From NCBI RefSeq assembly GCF_050122995.1, contig NZ_JBNLIA010000015.1, positions 69,228 to 133,227 on the forward strand: a stretch of DNA of 64,000 nucleotides, given 5' to 3'. The DNA is from Haloparvum alkalitolerans. Lineage in GTDB: Archaea; Halobacteriota; Halobacteria; Halobacteriales; Haloferacaceae. Numbering within the stretch: position 1 is the stretch's first letter; each line of letters begins with the position of its first letter. A program made the position numbers and the translations under genes. Below are positions 33,034 through 41,466 of the stretch, in pieces. The notes under the pieces were generated by a model. The model was not told the DNA's origin and did not search any database. It saw only the letters and a program-made list of their open reading frames with translations.

Positions 33034-34155
33034 ATGGCAACCGTACGGCTCGAGAACCTCCGGAAGGAGTTCGACGCGGGGGATATCGTCGCGGTCGACG
33101 ACGTATCACTCACGATCGATGACGGGGAGTTCCTCACGGTCGTTGGCCCCTCCGGCTGCGGGAAGTCGACGACGCTGCGGATGATCGCGGGGCTCGAGCG
33201 CGCCACGGGCGGTCGGGTTCACATCGGCGACGACGACGTGACCGACCTGAGCGCGCGCAAGCGGGACGTGGCGATGGTGTTCCAGAACTACGCGCTGTAC
33301 CCGCACAAGACCGTCTTCGAGAACATGGCGTTCGGGCTCCGCATGTCCACGGACCTCGACGAGGCCGAGCGCGCGGAGAAGGTCGAGTGGGCCGCGGAGA
33401 TGATGGGGATCCCGGAGCTGCTCGACCAGAAGCCGGACGAGCTCTCCGGCGGGCAGAAACAGCGCGTCGCGCTCGGCCGCGCCATCGTCCGCGAGCCCGA
33501 CGTGTTCCTGTTCGACGAGCCGCTCTCGAACCTCGACGCGAAGCTCCGCGTGGAGATGCGCACCGAGATCCAGCGGCTCCAGGAGGAACTCGACATCACC
33601 GCCGTCTACGTCACCCACGACCAAGAGGAGGCGATGACGATGGGCGACCGGATGGCGATCCTCAAGGACGGCGTGCTTCAGCAGGTCGGTGCGCCCAAGG
33701 AGGTGTATCGCGCGCCCGCCAACGAGTTCGTCGGGGGCTTCGTGGGCTCCCCGAGCATGAACTTCGTCGACGTGCGCAGCGAGTCGACCGCGGGCGGCGT
33801 CGCGCTCGTCGCGGCGGACGAGGAGAGCGCCTTCCGGACGACGCTCACGGGCCCGGCCGCGGAGGGCCTGGAACCGAACGAGCCCTACACGGTCGGCGTC
33901 CGCCCGGAGGACGTGTCGGTCGTCGACGACGGCATCGCGACGACCGTGGAGGTCGTGGAGCCGGTCGGCGCGGACAACTACCTCTATCTCGACGTGTCCG
34001 CCTCGTTCATCGCCCGCGTCCCCGCGGCGGTCGAGCCCGCGACCGGCGAGCGGATCGAGGTCGACTTCGACGAGTCGGCTGTCCACGTCTTCGACCGCGA
34101 CGGCGAGGTCGTCGGCGTCCCGGAACGGGACGACCCCGTGCCGGTCGAGGCGTAA
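33034..34155 (+). CDS. Sugar ABC transporter ATP-binding protein (MalK/UgpC type)
   Basis: 373-residue ATPase of the maltodextrin/glycerol-phosphate importer class. Walker A GPSGCGKST is at residues 38-46, the signature is LSGGQKQR, Walker B is VFLFDEP and the switch His is VTHDQEEA. The C-terminal 110 residues are the OB-fold regulatory (TOBE) domain seen in MalK. Start at the ATG 33034; the first in-frame GTG upstream is not needed. It presumably drives the two permeases encoded at 27245-29322. Confidence 0.93.
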   Translation: MATVRLENLRKEFDAGDIVAVDDVSLTIDDGEFLTVVGPSGCGKSTTLRMIAGLERATGGRVHIGDDDVTDLSARKRDVAMVFQNYALYPHKTVFENMAFGLRMSTDLDEAERAEKVEWAAEMMGIPELLDQKPDELSGGQKQRVALGRAIVREPDVFLFDEPLSNLDAKLRVEMRTEIQRLQEELDITAVYVTHDQEEAMTMGDRMAILKDGVLQQVGAPKEVYRAPANEFVGGFVGSPSMNFVDVRSESTAGGVALVAADEESAFRTTLTGPAAEGLEPNEPYTVGVRPEDVSVVDDGIATTVEVVEPVGADNYLYLDVSASFIARVPAAVEPATGERIEVDFDESAVHVFDRDGEVVGVPERDDPVPVEA

Positions 34156-34170
34156 GCGCGGCAGATCGCT

Positions 34171-34235
34171 TTTCTCCTGCGTCTCCTCTTTCTTTCTACT
34201 CTCTCCTCCCCACTCTCTCCTCTTCTCGCCGGCCC
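34171..34235 (+). terminator. Pyrimidine-rich tract after the ABC ATPase gene
   Basis: A long C/T tract with TTTT and CTTTCTTTCT runs begins 15 bp after the stop codon. Archaeal transcription ends efficiently at such T-rich stretches. No hairpin is needed or seen. The gap to the convergent GH15 gene is 268 bp with no gene. Confidence 0.45.
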
Positions 34236-34423
34236 CAGCCGAACCCTTTTGTCGGATGGGGGGTCCACCTCGGGTCGGCCGGCGCGGACGTCGGAGTGGC
34301 GCTCCGCCGTCCGCCGGTCGGGAGTGCCGACGGTGTAGAACCGAACGGGGAAGGAGAGCCGCTGGCTCGTGGCTCGAAGAGCCCGTCGACGTAAGGACAC
34401 GAAAGGAACGCTCGCGCCGCCCG

Positions 34424-36457
34424 TCAGTCGTCCGCGGTCGCGGCGTCGACGGTCAGCATGCCCCGGTCGGCCATCAGCGCGCGCGTCGAGAGCCGGAGCG
34501 CGTGGGGCCACCCGAGCGGCGTCGCGCTGTCGGGCGTGCCGTCGTCGAAGAACTGCTCGGGGAGGTAGCCCGTCCCGGGACAGAGCGGGCCGTCCGGCTC
34601 CACGAGCGCCAGGAGGTCGCGCGCCCGGTCGGCGAGCGGCGCGGCGCGGTCGTCGCCGCGGTCCGCCAGCAGCGCCGCCAGCTCCGCGCAGGCGTTCGCG
34701 CCCCACGCAGTGGAGACGGTCCACACCTTCGACTCCGCCTGCTCGCGCCGGCGCCAGCCGTCGCCCTCGTAGCGGGCGAGCCCGGCGACCGCGCTCTCCG
34801 CCGGGTCGCGGTGGAGCCCCTCGACCACCGTCTCGACGTGCGAGACCAGCCGATCGAGCCGCTCGTCGCCGACCGAGTCGACGTGCTCGAACGCGCGGTG
34901 GGCGCTCACGAGCGCGAGCGACGCGGAGTCGAGCCGGTCGTCGATGTCCCCGTCGACGGTCTCCCGGAGGGCGTAGCAGCCGCGCTCCGGGACCCAGAGG
35001 TCGTCGACGGCCGCGTACACCTCCCGAGCGCGCGCCGCCGCCCGCTCGCTGTCGGGGTGCTCCGTCCCGGCCAGCGACCCGTACGCCTCGAGGAACGTCG
35101 CCGTCGTGTGTGCGAACCGGCCGGCCATGTCCTCCCAGGCGTTCTGGCAGGCGACCGGACGCCCGTCGTCGGCCAGCGTCTCGTCGAGCCCGTCGAGCGC
35201 CAGCGCCAGCGTCTCCTCGATACCCTCCACGTCGGCCGCGACGCCGCGGCCGTAGGCGGTCGCGAGGTAGGCGATGACGCTGCCGGTCTGGTCGGCCTGG
35301 TAGTCGAGATCGGACCCGTCCTCTATCCGAGCGTTGGCCCACCCCGGCGCGAGGCTTCCGTCACGCGGCCACACGCGGTGGGGCCACGAGCCGTCCGCGC
35401 GCTGCGTCTCGACGTAGCGCGCCGCGGAGCGGCGGTGCCATTTCTCGAGCCCCACGTCGAGCCGGCCGTCGGCCGCGATCAGGAACCGCGCGACTTCGGC
35501 GTCGTCGCGGAACCAGGTGTAGCCGTACCCGCCCGAGTGACGGTAATGGGGATCGAAGTCGGGGCCCGCCATCCGGAGCCCGTTCGGCGCCGACAGCAGC
35601 GTGAGCGCGCGCAGGTCCGCGCGGACCGCGTCGGGGTCGGCCGCGTTCGGGGACGCCTCCGGGAGGCGGTCGTCCGCGGCCGCGGCCAGCTCGTCCGGGG
35701 AACGGTCGCGGTCGAGCAGGGCGTCCAGCCGCGTTCGAGCCACTTCCCGGGAGGTCTCGGTGCGGTCCGTGAGCAGGGTCGCGACCGTCGCCGCCCCGTC
35801 CTCGAACGGGACGCGCGCGATCACTTCGCCCGAGAGGCGGGCCTCCTCGTAGCGGTCCTCGTCACGCTCGCGCGGGAGGTCGACGGGGTCCTCGTCGAGC
35901 ACCTCCGGGAACGTGGTCGGGAGCTGCCCGCGCAGGTCGGAAAAGCCCGACGCGCTGGCGAGGTAGTCGTGCTCGTCGCCGTGATAGAGCTCGACGGCGT
36001 TCGCGAACCGGAGCTGTCCAACGCGGTCGTCGCGTCCGTCCGGCGCGAACGACGCGTACACGACGAACTGGAGGTCCTCCGGCGCTCGGTCGTCGACCGT
36101 GACGTGCGTCAGGTGCGCGCCCCCGAGGGTGCAGTCGTACTGGTCGACGGTGCCCAACGGCGTCTCGTGTGTCGTCTCGACCAGCGTCGTCCCACCGACG
36201 TACTGCTGATCGCCCGTTGTCTCGTCGAACCAGACCACGTCACCGTCGTCGGTCGCGACCCCGAGCCGGGAGCGTTCGATGCCGGTTCGTCCCGAGAGCG
36301 GGTAGCCGAAGTCGCGGATGCTTCCGTGCGGAGCGACGTGCACGAGCCGTCCCTCGTCCCCCGAGAACCGCCCCGAAGTGGTCCGACGTTCGCCCGGGAA
36401 ACGGGTGGGATGGCCCGCGTGTCGTTTGAAGTCGTCGAGCGCGTCGCGCAGTTGCAT
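34424..36457 (-). CDS. GH15 glucoamylase/glucodextranase-like enzyme
   Basis: 677 residues. An N-terminal beta-sandwich region (about 1-270) precedes the alpha/alpha barrel of GH15. Catalytic-region marks are YGYTWFRDDAEV, the acid-bearing CQNAWEDMAGR and the base region LPEQFFDDGTPDSATPLGWPHALRL. No signal peptide, so the enzyme is likely cytoplasmic and releases glucose from imported maltodextrins. It is divergent from the TrmB gene with 175 bp between; the GH15 side has an AATAATCTTTGG-type AT-rich stretch near 36482-36493. Confidence 0.88.
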   Translation of the reverse strand: MQLRDALDDFKRHAGHPTRFPGERRTTSGRFSGDEGRLVHVAPHGSIRDFGYPLSGRTGIERSRLGVATDDGDVVWFDETTGDQQYVGGTTLVETTHETPLGTVDQYDCTLGGAHLTHVTVDDRAPEDLQFVVYASFAPDGRDDRVGQLRFANAVELYHGDEHDYLASASGFSDLRGQLPTTFPEVLDEDPVDLPRERDEDRYEEARLSGEVIARVPFEDGAATVATLLTDRTETSREVARTRLDALLDRDRSPDELAAAADDRLPEASPNAADPDAVRADLRALTLLSAPNGLRMAGPDFDPHYRHSGGYGYTWFRDDAEVARFLIAADGRLDVGLEKWHRRSAARYVETQRADGSWPHRVWPRDGSLAPGWANARIEDGSDLDYQADQTGSVIAYLATAYGRGVAADVEGIEETLALALDGLDETLADDGRPVACQNAWEDMAGRFAHTTATFLEAYGSLAGTEHPDSERAAARAREVYAAVDDLWVPERGCYALRETVDGDIDDRLDSASLALVSAHRAFEHVDSVGDERLDRLVSHVETVVEGLHRDPAESAVAGLARYEGDGWRRREQAESKVWTVSTAWGANACAELAALLADRGDDRAAPLADRARDLLALVEPDGPLCPGTGYLPEQFFDDGTPDSATPLGWPHALRLSTRALMADRGMLTVDAATADD

Positions 36458-36632
36458 TATCCGTCTGGAGGGGGTACCGGGCTAATAATCTTTGGTGTAA
36501 TTGTTGTTCATTGATTGTCCCGGGGCGTCGATCCTGATCACCTGCGTTCGACACCGTTCCCTTTCCACCCACGGCGACCGATCCGTCCCCGCCACCGACC
36601 GACATAAGTATCCCCCCATCCGCTACGGATCC

Positions 36633-37670
36633 ATGGACGAACGGACGCTCGCGGACCTCCTCCACCGATTCGGGCTCTCCGACAAGGAGGTCGACACCTA
36701 CCTCACTCTGCTCGAACACGGCGAGGCGAAAGCGAGCACGATCGCGGACGCGGCCGGCGTTTCGAAGCGCTACGTCTACAGCGTCAGCGAGGCGCTCGAG
36801 GAGCGCGGCTTCGTGGAGGTGAACGACCACGTGGTCCCCACGACCATCCGCGCGGTGCCTCCGGAGGACGTGATCCGCCGGCTCCGTTCGGACGTGGAGT
36901 CGATGCAACCGGGGCTCGAAGAGCGGTACGCGGAGGCGGAGCCGACCGCCGAGCAGTTCGAGGTCGTGAAGTCCCGCGTGACCGTCTTCAAGCGGATCCG
37001 CGAGCTGATCGCCGCGGCGGACTCCGAGGTGACGCTGTCGATCCCCCTGGAGCACCTCGAGGAGGTCGAGACGGAGCTCCGAGAGGCGGTCGACCGGGGG
37101 GTGCTCGTGCTGCTCATCGTCACCGGCGAGGAGGACCTCCCGGACCTCGGGGGCGTCGCCAGCGCCGTCCGCGTCTGGCGCGAGCCGATGCCGACGATGG
37201 TGACGGTCGACCAGTCGATCGGCGCGGTCGCGCCCGCGGAGATGCTGCTCCGGTCGAACTCCGACCGCCAGGCGATCGTCTTCGCGCAGGAACAGCTCGG
37301 GCCCGTGCTCGTCGGGTCCTTCTTCGGCAACTACTGGCCCGCCGCCGAGGAGGTGGCGACGGCCGCCCCAGCGACGCTACCCACTTCCTACGAGAACTTC
37401 CGGCACGCCGTCTTCCAGGCGACGCTTCACCTCCGCGCGGACACGCCGCTCCACGCCGCCGTGGAGGGGCGGTTCACCGAGGACGGCGCCGCGGCGATCG
37501 AGGGCCGCGTCGTCGACACGCGACAGGGAATGGTGGCGCCCGCGAACAACGAGTTCCCCGTTCAGCACTCCCTCGTCGTCGAGACCGAGGACGGCGAGCT
37601 GACCGTCGGCGGCCCCGGGGCGTTCGTCGAGGACGTCGAGGCCGACCGCGTCACGCTCTCGCGGGCCTGA
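36633..37670 (+). CDS. TrmB-family sugar-responsive transcriptional regulator
   Basis: 345 residues. An N-terminal winged helix (about 1-75; LSDKEVDTYLTLLEHGEAKA, then AGVSKRYVYSVSEALEERGF) is followed by a short coiled coil and a C-terminal sugar-binding region with EVTLSIPLEHLEEVET. This is the TrmB/TrmBL layout; in Halobacterium and Thermococcales such proteins respond to sugars and control glycolysis, gluconeogenesis or maltose genes. Its neighbours make the maltodextrin system the likely target. The start ATG at 36633 is set by the HTH. Confidence 0.9.
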   Translation: MDERTLADLLHRFGLSDKEVDTYLTLLEHGEAKASTIADAAGVSKRYVYSVSEALEERGFVEVNDHVVPTTIRAVPPEDVIRRLRSDVESMQPGLEERYAEAEPTAEQFEVVKSRVTVFKRIRELIAAADSEVTLSIPLEHLEEVETELREAVDRGVLVLLIVTGEEDLPDLGGVASAVRVWREPMPTMVTVDQSIGAVAPAEMLLRSNSDRQAIVFAQEQLGPVLVGSFFGNYWPAAEEVATAAPATLPTSYENFRHAVFQATLHLRADTPLHAAVEGRFTEDGAAAIEGRVVDTRQGMVAPANNEFPVQHSLVVETEDGELTVGGPGAFVEDVEADRVTLSRA

Positions 37671-37769
37671 ACCGGGCCGACCTCCCTTTCGAGTCGCGCC
37701 TCGCGACGCCGAGCGACGTCGCTACCGACCCACGGGCGACTGGAGAAATTCTGTATCGCGAATAACGAT

Positions 37770-38684
37770 TTACGAGTCGGCGTACGCGCGGACGCTCTCG
37801 ACCGCGGACGCCTCCACGTCGTCCGCGAGACGGGAGATGTCGACCGAATCGGGGGTTTCGCGGGGATACTTCCGGGTGAAGTAGCGCGTCACGTTCCGGA
37901 GGTCCCGCTCGAGGTACTCGCGCGCGTTCTCGTGGTCGGTCGGCACCGCCTGCGGCCAGTCGAAGACGGTGAGGCCGCTCTCGGCGATCGCAACGTTGTG
38001 CTCGGACATGTCGCCGTGGACCCAGCCCCCCTCGTAGGAAGCCTCGATCTCGCCGATCACCAGATCGAGGACGCCGACGACCTGCTCGCTGTCGAGTTTC
38101 GCCCGCGCGAGCTCGACGCCCTCGAACTTGTCCATCACGATGGCGTGGCGGTTCTGGTCGACTGGGCGAGGGACCGAGACGTCGGGGTACAGATCTTCCA
38201 GGGCCTGATACTCGCGCTCGGCCGCCTTGCGCGCGGTGTAGAGCCAGGAGACGTGCTGGCGGTCCGCGGTGTAGTCGCGCTCCTTCATCACCTCGCGGAA
38301 GTTCGTGTACCCCTCCCGGTGGTACTTCAACGCGAGCGGCGTGAACGACTCCACCTCGTAGACGTCGCCCTCCTTGCCGACGCCGAGCGGGGCGCCGACG
38401 CCGCGGATCGTGTCCCGCTCGGAGAACGCCCGCAGCGCGAGCGCGTCGTACCCTTCGAAGGTGAGCTGGTACCCCTCGTACTGGATCGTCTTGCGCTCGA
38501 TCAGCTCCCGGTCGAGACACCGGTCGAGCCGGTAGTCGACCTCCTCGTGAGTGAGGTCCGCGTACTCCGGGAGCTTCCCGCGGCGCACCCACTCGGAGAA
38601 ACGCATCCCCTGCTCGACGCCCGACAGGAGGTAGAAGTCCGCCGCCTCCAGCTCGGGCATCAGCGCCGCGATGTTCCGAACCAT
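37770..38684 (-). CDS. rio2: RIO2-type serine/threonine kinase/ATPase
   Basis: 304 residues. An N-terminal winged helix (1-90) is typical of Rio2. The kinase-like fold has a short P-loop GVGKEGDVYEV, a catalytic loop HGDMSEHNV and a metal loop VFDWPQ in place of DFG, all as in Rio2, which works in maturation of the small ribosomal subunit. The start at 38684 (MVRNIAALMPEL) is preferred over a longer frame. Divergent from the lipoate-ligase-like gene. Confidence 0.92.
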   Translation of the reverse strand: MVRNIAALMPELEAADFYLLSGVEQGMRFSEWVRRGKLPEYADLTHEEVDYRLDRCLDRELIERKTIQYEGYQLTFEGYDALALRAFSERDTIRGVGAPLGVGKEGDVYEVESFTPLALKYHREGYTNFREVMKERDYTADRQHVSWLYTARKAAEREYQALEDLYPDVSVPRPVDQNRHAIVMDKFEGVELARAKLDSEQVVGVLDLVIGEIEASYEGGWVHGDMSEHNVAIAESGLTVFDWPQAVPTDHENAREYLERDLRNVTRYFTRKYPRETPDSVDISRLADDVEASAVESVRAYADS

Positions 38685-38836
38685 ACCCGCCCTACTCCGG
38701 CGATTCCTAAAAGGGCCGCGAGTCGGCGGGCGGCGTCGGATAAATCGGATATCGCGATACAGAAACACCCTCGCGCCGCTGCCGGCCTACGGACGGCGAG
38801 CGCAACCGCTTTTTGATCCGGTACGCAAGCCGGAGC

Positions 38837-39649
38837 ATGGACGCGCCCGGCGACGACTGGCGACTCATCACCGAGGATCGGCACTCCGGTCCGCTGCAGA
38901 TGGCGCTCGACGAGGCGGCCGCCGAGACGGCCGCGGACGGCGGGCCGGCGACGGTTCGGACCTACCGCTGGGACCCGAGCTGTCTGACGCTGGGGTACGG
39001 ACAGGACCCGGACACCGTCGACTGGGCGTTCTGCGACCGCGAGGGGATCGACGTGACGCGCCGACGCACCGGCGGCGGCGGCATCTACCACGACGGTTAC
39101 GGAGACGTTGCCTACTCGATCGCGGTGCCCGCGGACGCGGTCCCGGGCAAGCTCATCGACTGCTACCACCTGCTCTGTGAGCCGGTCTTCGAGGCTTTCG
39201 ACCGGTTGGGCGTGGACGCCCGATACGTCGAGGCGGAGGTCTCGGAGCTGTACCACCCCGCCTGTTACCTCCGGGAGCTTCACCCGGCTCACGACGTGGT
39301 CGCGGGCCCCGAGGGCAGGAAGATCGCCGGGAACGCGCAGTACCGCCGCGACGAGGCCGTGATCCAGCACGGCTCGATCACGTTCTCGGTCGACGCCGAG
39401 CGCCACCTCGGGACGTTCGCGGACCCCCCGGTCTCGCCGGACGCGTTCCGCGACCGGGTCGTGGGGATCGACGAGCTCGTCGAGGCCTCGCGGGCGGACG
39501 TGGTTGCGGCGCTCGAGGGCGCGCTCGCGGACTGGGCCGACGCGACCGCGGGCGGGTGGACCGACGCGGAACTGGAGCGGGCCCGCGAGCTCGTCGACGA
39601 GCGCTACGGGAGCGACGAGTGGGTGCGGCGGCGTCCGAACGGCCGCTGA
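38837..39649 (+). CDS. Lipoate/octanoate-protein ligase family protein
   Basis: 270-residue protein of the biotin/lipoate ligase fold. The catalytic signature RRTGGGGIYHDGYGDVAYS and the lysine loop KIAGNAQYR (the LplA/LipM Lys) are present. It would transfer lipoate or octanoate to E2/GcvH domains. Archaeal families of this type vary in substrate and the partner is not in this window. Start at the ATG 38837; the earlier frame start is outside the fold. Confidence 0.85.
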   Translation: MDAPGDDWRLITEDRHSGPLQMALDEAAAETAADGGPATVRTYRWDPSCLTLGYGQDPDTVDWAFCDREGIDVTRRRTGGGGIYHDGYGDVAYSIAVPADAVPGKLIDCYHLLCEPVFEAFDRLGVDARYVEAEVSELYHPACYLRELHPAHDVVAGPEGRKIAGNAQYRRDEAVIQHGSITFSVDAERHLGTFADPPVSPDAFRDRVVGIDELVEASRADVVAALEGALADWADATAGGWTDAELERARELVDERYGSDEWVRRRPNGR

Positions 39650-39714
39650 CGGGGCATCGCCCGCGTTCGGCCGCTTCCGAAGCGGCTTTGCCGGCCGCAC
39701 GCGGAGTCCCGGGC

Positions 39715-40554
39715 ATGAGCCTGAAGGTCGGCGCGCACGTGTCGATAGCGGGCGGCGTGGACAACGCCGTCGAGAACCAGATCGAGGTCGGCGGCAACTG
39801 CGGACAGATATTCACCCACTCGCCGCAGGTGTGGCAGGACCCGAACATCGGCGACGAGGAGGCCGAGAAGTTCCGCACGGGCACCGAGAAGAACCTCGAG
39901 GGGCCGTGGGTGATCCACACCTCCTACCTCGTCAACCTCTGTACGCCGAAGGAGGACCTCCGCGAGAAGTCGCTCGACTCCATGCAGAAGGAGGTCGACG
40001 CGGCCGCGCAGCTCGACATCCCGTACGTGAACGTCCACCTCGGTGCCCACACCGGCGCGGGCGTGGAGGGCGGGCTGGACAACGCGGCCTCCGTCATCGA
40101 CGACATCGACGTGCCCGACGGCGTCACCATCCTGATCGAGTCCGACGCCGGCTCCGGTACGAAGCTCGGCGGGGACTTCGAGCACCTCGCGGGGATCATC
40201 GACCGCACGGAGACGGACATCAACGTGTGCATCGACACCGCCCACGCGTTCGCGGCCGGCTACGACCTCTCCTCGGCACCCGCGGTCAACGAGACCGTGC
40301 GGGAGTTCGACGACGTGGTCGGGTTAGAGCACCTGCAGTACATCCACCTCAACGACTCCAAGCACGCCTGCGGGACCAACAAGGACGAGCACGCCCACAT
40401 CGGCGAGGGCCACATCGGCGAGGAGGGGATGGAGCGCATCGTCAACCACCCCGACCTCGCGGACGTGCCGTTCGCGCTGGAGACGCCCACCGAGGACGGG
40501 AAGTCCTTCGCGTGGAACATCGACCGCGTGCGCGAGCTCCGCCACGACGAGTAA
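39715..40554 (+). CDS. nfo: Deoxyribonuclease IV (AP endonuclease)
   Basis: 279-residue Nfo/EndoIV TIM-barrel enzyme that cuts DNA at abasic sites. The opening is MSLKVGAHVSIAGGVDNAV. The metal ligands are contained in VNVHLGAHTG, ILIESDAG, VCIDTAHAFAAGYD and IHLNDSKHACG, the usual three-zinc set. It is convergent with the MGMT-like gene 42 bp away, so two DNA-repair genes meet end to end. Start by the ATG at 39715. Confidence 0.95.
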   Translation: MSLKVGAHVSIAGGVDNAVENQIEVGGNCGQIFTHSPQVWQDPNIGDEEAEKFRTGTEKNLEGPWVIHTSYLVNLCTPKEDLREKSLDSMQKEVDAAAQLDIPYVNVHLGAHTGAGVEGGLDNAASVIDDIDVPDGVTILIESDAGSGTKLGGDFEHLAGIIDRTETDINVCIDTAHAFAAGYDLSSAPAVNETVREFDDVVGLEHLQYIHLNDSKHACGTNKDEHAHIGEGHIGEEGMERIVNHPDLADVPFALETPTEDGKSFAWNIDRVRELRHDE

Positions 40555-40595
40555 CGCGGCGGTGCGGTCGGACCCTTTTGTCCTTCAGCAGGCGA

Positions 40596-41063
40596 TCAGC
40601 GCAGGCCCTCGACTCGCCGAAACGTCCCGCGGACGCCCGCGGGGGTCGCGTACGGGCCGCCCTGCACGCGGTGGTCGGGGATCAACAGCGGGACGGGGTT
40701 CGCGCCGAGCGCCGCCGTGACGAGGTCGAGGTCCTCGGGGTCGTTGTCGTCGAGGCCGGCCATCCGGGTCACCTGGCTCACCGACGTCTCCTCGCCGTAG
40801 GGGACCTGCCGGGCGGCCTCCAGCACGTCGCGTCTGTCGGTGGGGACCGTCAGGCCGATCGGCTCCTCGGCGAACGGTTCCTCGGACCCGGCGAGGTAGT
40901 CGGCGATCCGGTCGAGCAGTTCGTGGTCCGCGTCGGCGTCGTCGGGCACCGTCTCGGGGAACTCCACCGAGATGACGCGCCCGCCCGCGAACCCGACCTC
41001 CACCGCGCGGTCGAGGGCGTCGTACGTCCGCGCGTACACGCCCGTCGTTCCCATGCTGACCAT
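40596..41063 (-). CDS. MGMT-like alkyltransferase lacking its cysteine (ATL-type)
   Basis: 155 residues. The C-terminal MGMT domain is recognised by VPYGEETSVSQVTRMAG and by NPVPLLIPDHRVQGG, where the canonical acceptor PCHR reads PDHR (P129-D130-H131-R132). With Asp instead of Cys it cannot take up an alkyl group. Alkyltransferase-like proteins with a substituted cysteine flag alkylated bases for other repair pathways. The N-terminal domain is short and divergent. It sits next to endonuclease IV, which fits repair. Two Met starts (41063 and 41054) are both possible. Confidence 0.85.
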   Translation of the reverse strand: MVSMGTTGVYARTYDALDRAVEVGFAGGRVISVEFPETVPDDADADHELLDRIADYLAGSEEPFAEEPIGLTVPTDRRDVLEAARQVPYGEETSVSQVTRMAGLDDNDPEDLDLVTAALGANPVPLLIPDHRVQGGPYATPAGVRGTFRRVEGLR

Positions 41064-41164
41064 ACCGCCCTTCCGCCCGCGGCGTCCTTAAGTCGGACGG
41101 CGATCGGACCGGCGGGAGGATTGCGGGCGGTTCGGTTGCGGCGCTGAGACCAGCGTCGTGGACG

Positions 41165-41308
41165 GCTCCGCTCTCTGTCTCACGAAGCGTGCTAGGTGCT
41201 AGATGTCCGTCCGGCGTGCGGTCGGGGTCCTGTGCGGTTGCGGTGCTGTGCGGTCGCGGTGCCGTGCGGTCGCGGTGCTGTGCGGTCGCGGTGCTGTGCG
41301 GTCGCGGT
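41165..41308. repeat. Element remnant with five 16-bp tandem units
   Basis: Lies in the 402-bp gene-free gap 41064-41465. CTCTGTCTCACGAAGCGTGC near 41171-41190 matches the leader of copy A (TTCTGTCTCATAAGGCGTGC). Then five tandem units of GCTGTGCGGTCGCGGT or close variants run from 41229 to 41308. The same kind of CAGCACCGC repeat tails the element at 46.8 kb. No complete H1-H3 set is visible. The rest of the gap is the trpC promoter and GC-rich spacer with no gene I can support. Confidence 0.6.
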
Positions 41309-41430
41309 GCTGTGTCATGCGTTTACGGACTTTTCGGGTCGTTTATAGCGCGTTTACGGTGCGATTGCCGGGGCGACGACGTCACCCCGACGCGACGCTC
41401 CGTCGCACCGGATCCGCCCCCGGTGCGCAA

Positions 41431-41466
41431 GCCTTATGAACAGATGCGTACATTAGTGTACAGTAA
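41431..41466 (+). promoter_or_regulatory. trp promoter with TGTACA operator
   Basis: TATA-like CTTATGA around 41432-41438 lies about 28 nt before the trpC ATG at 41466, so the transcript is probably leaderless. The dyad GTACA-TTAG-TGTAC (41448-41461) sits directly over the expected start site and contains TGTACA at 41457-41462. TRP boxes of sequence TGTACA bind TrpY in Methanothermobacter; a similar repressor may act here (inference). Confidence 0.55.
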
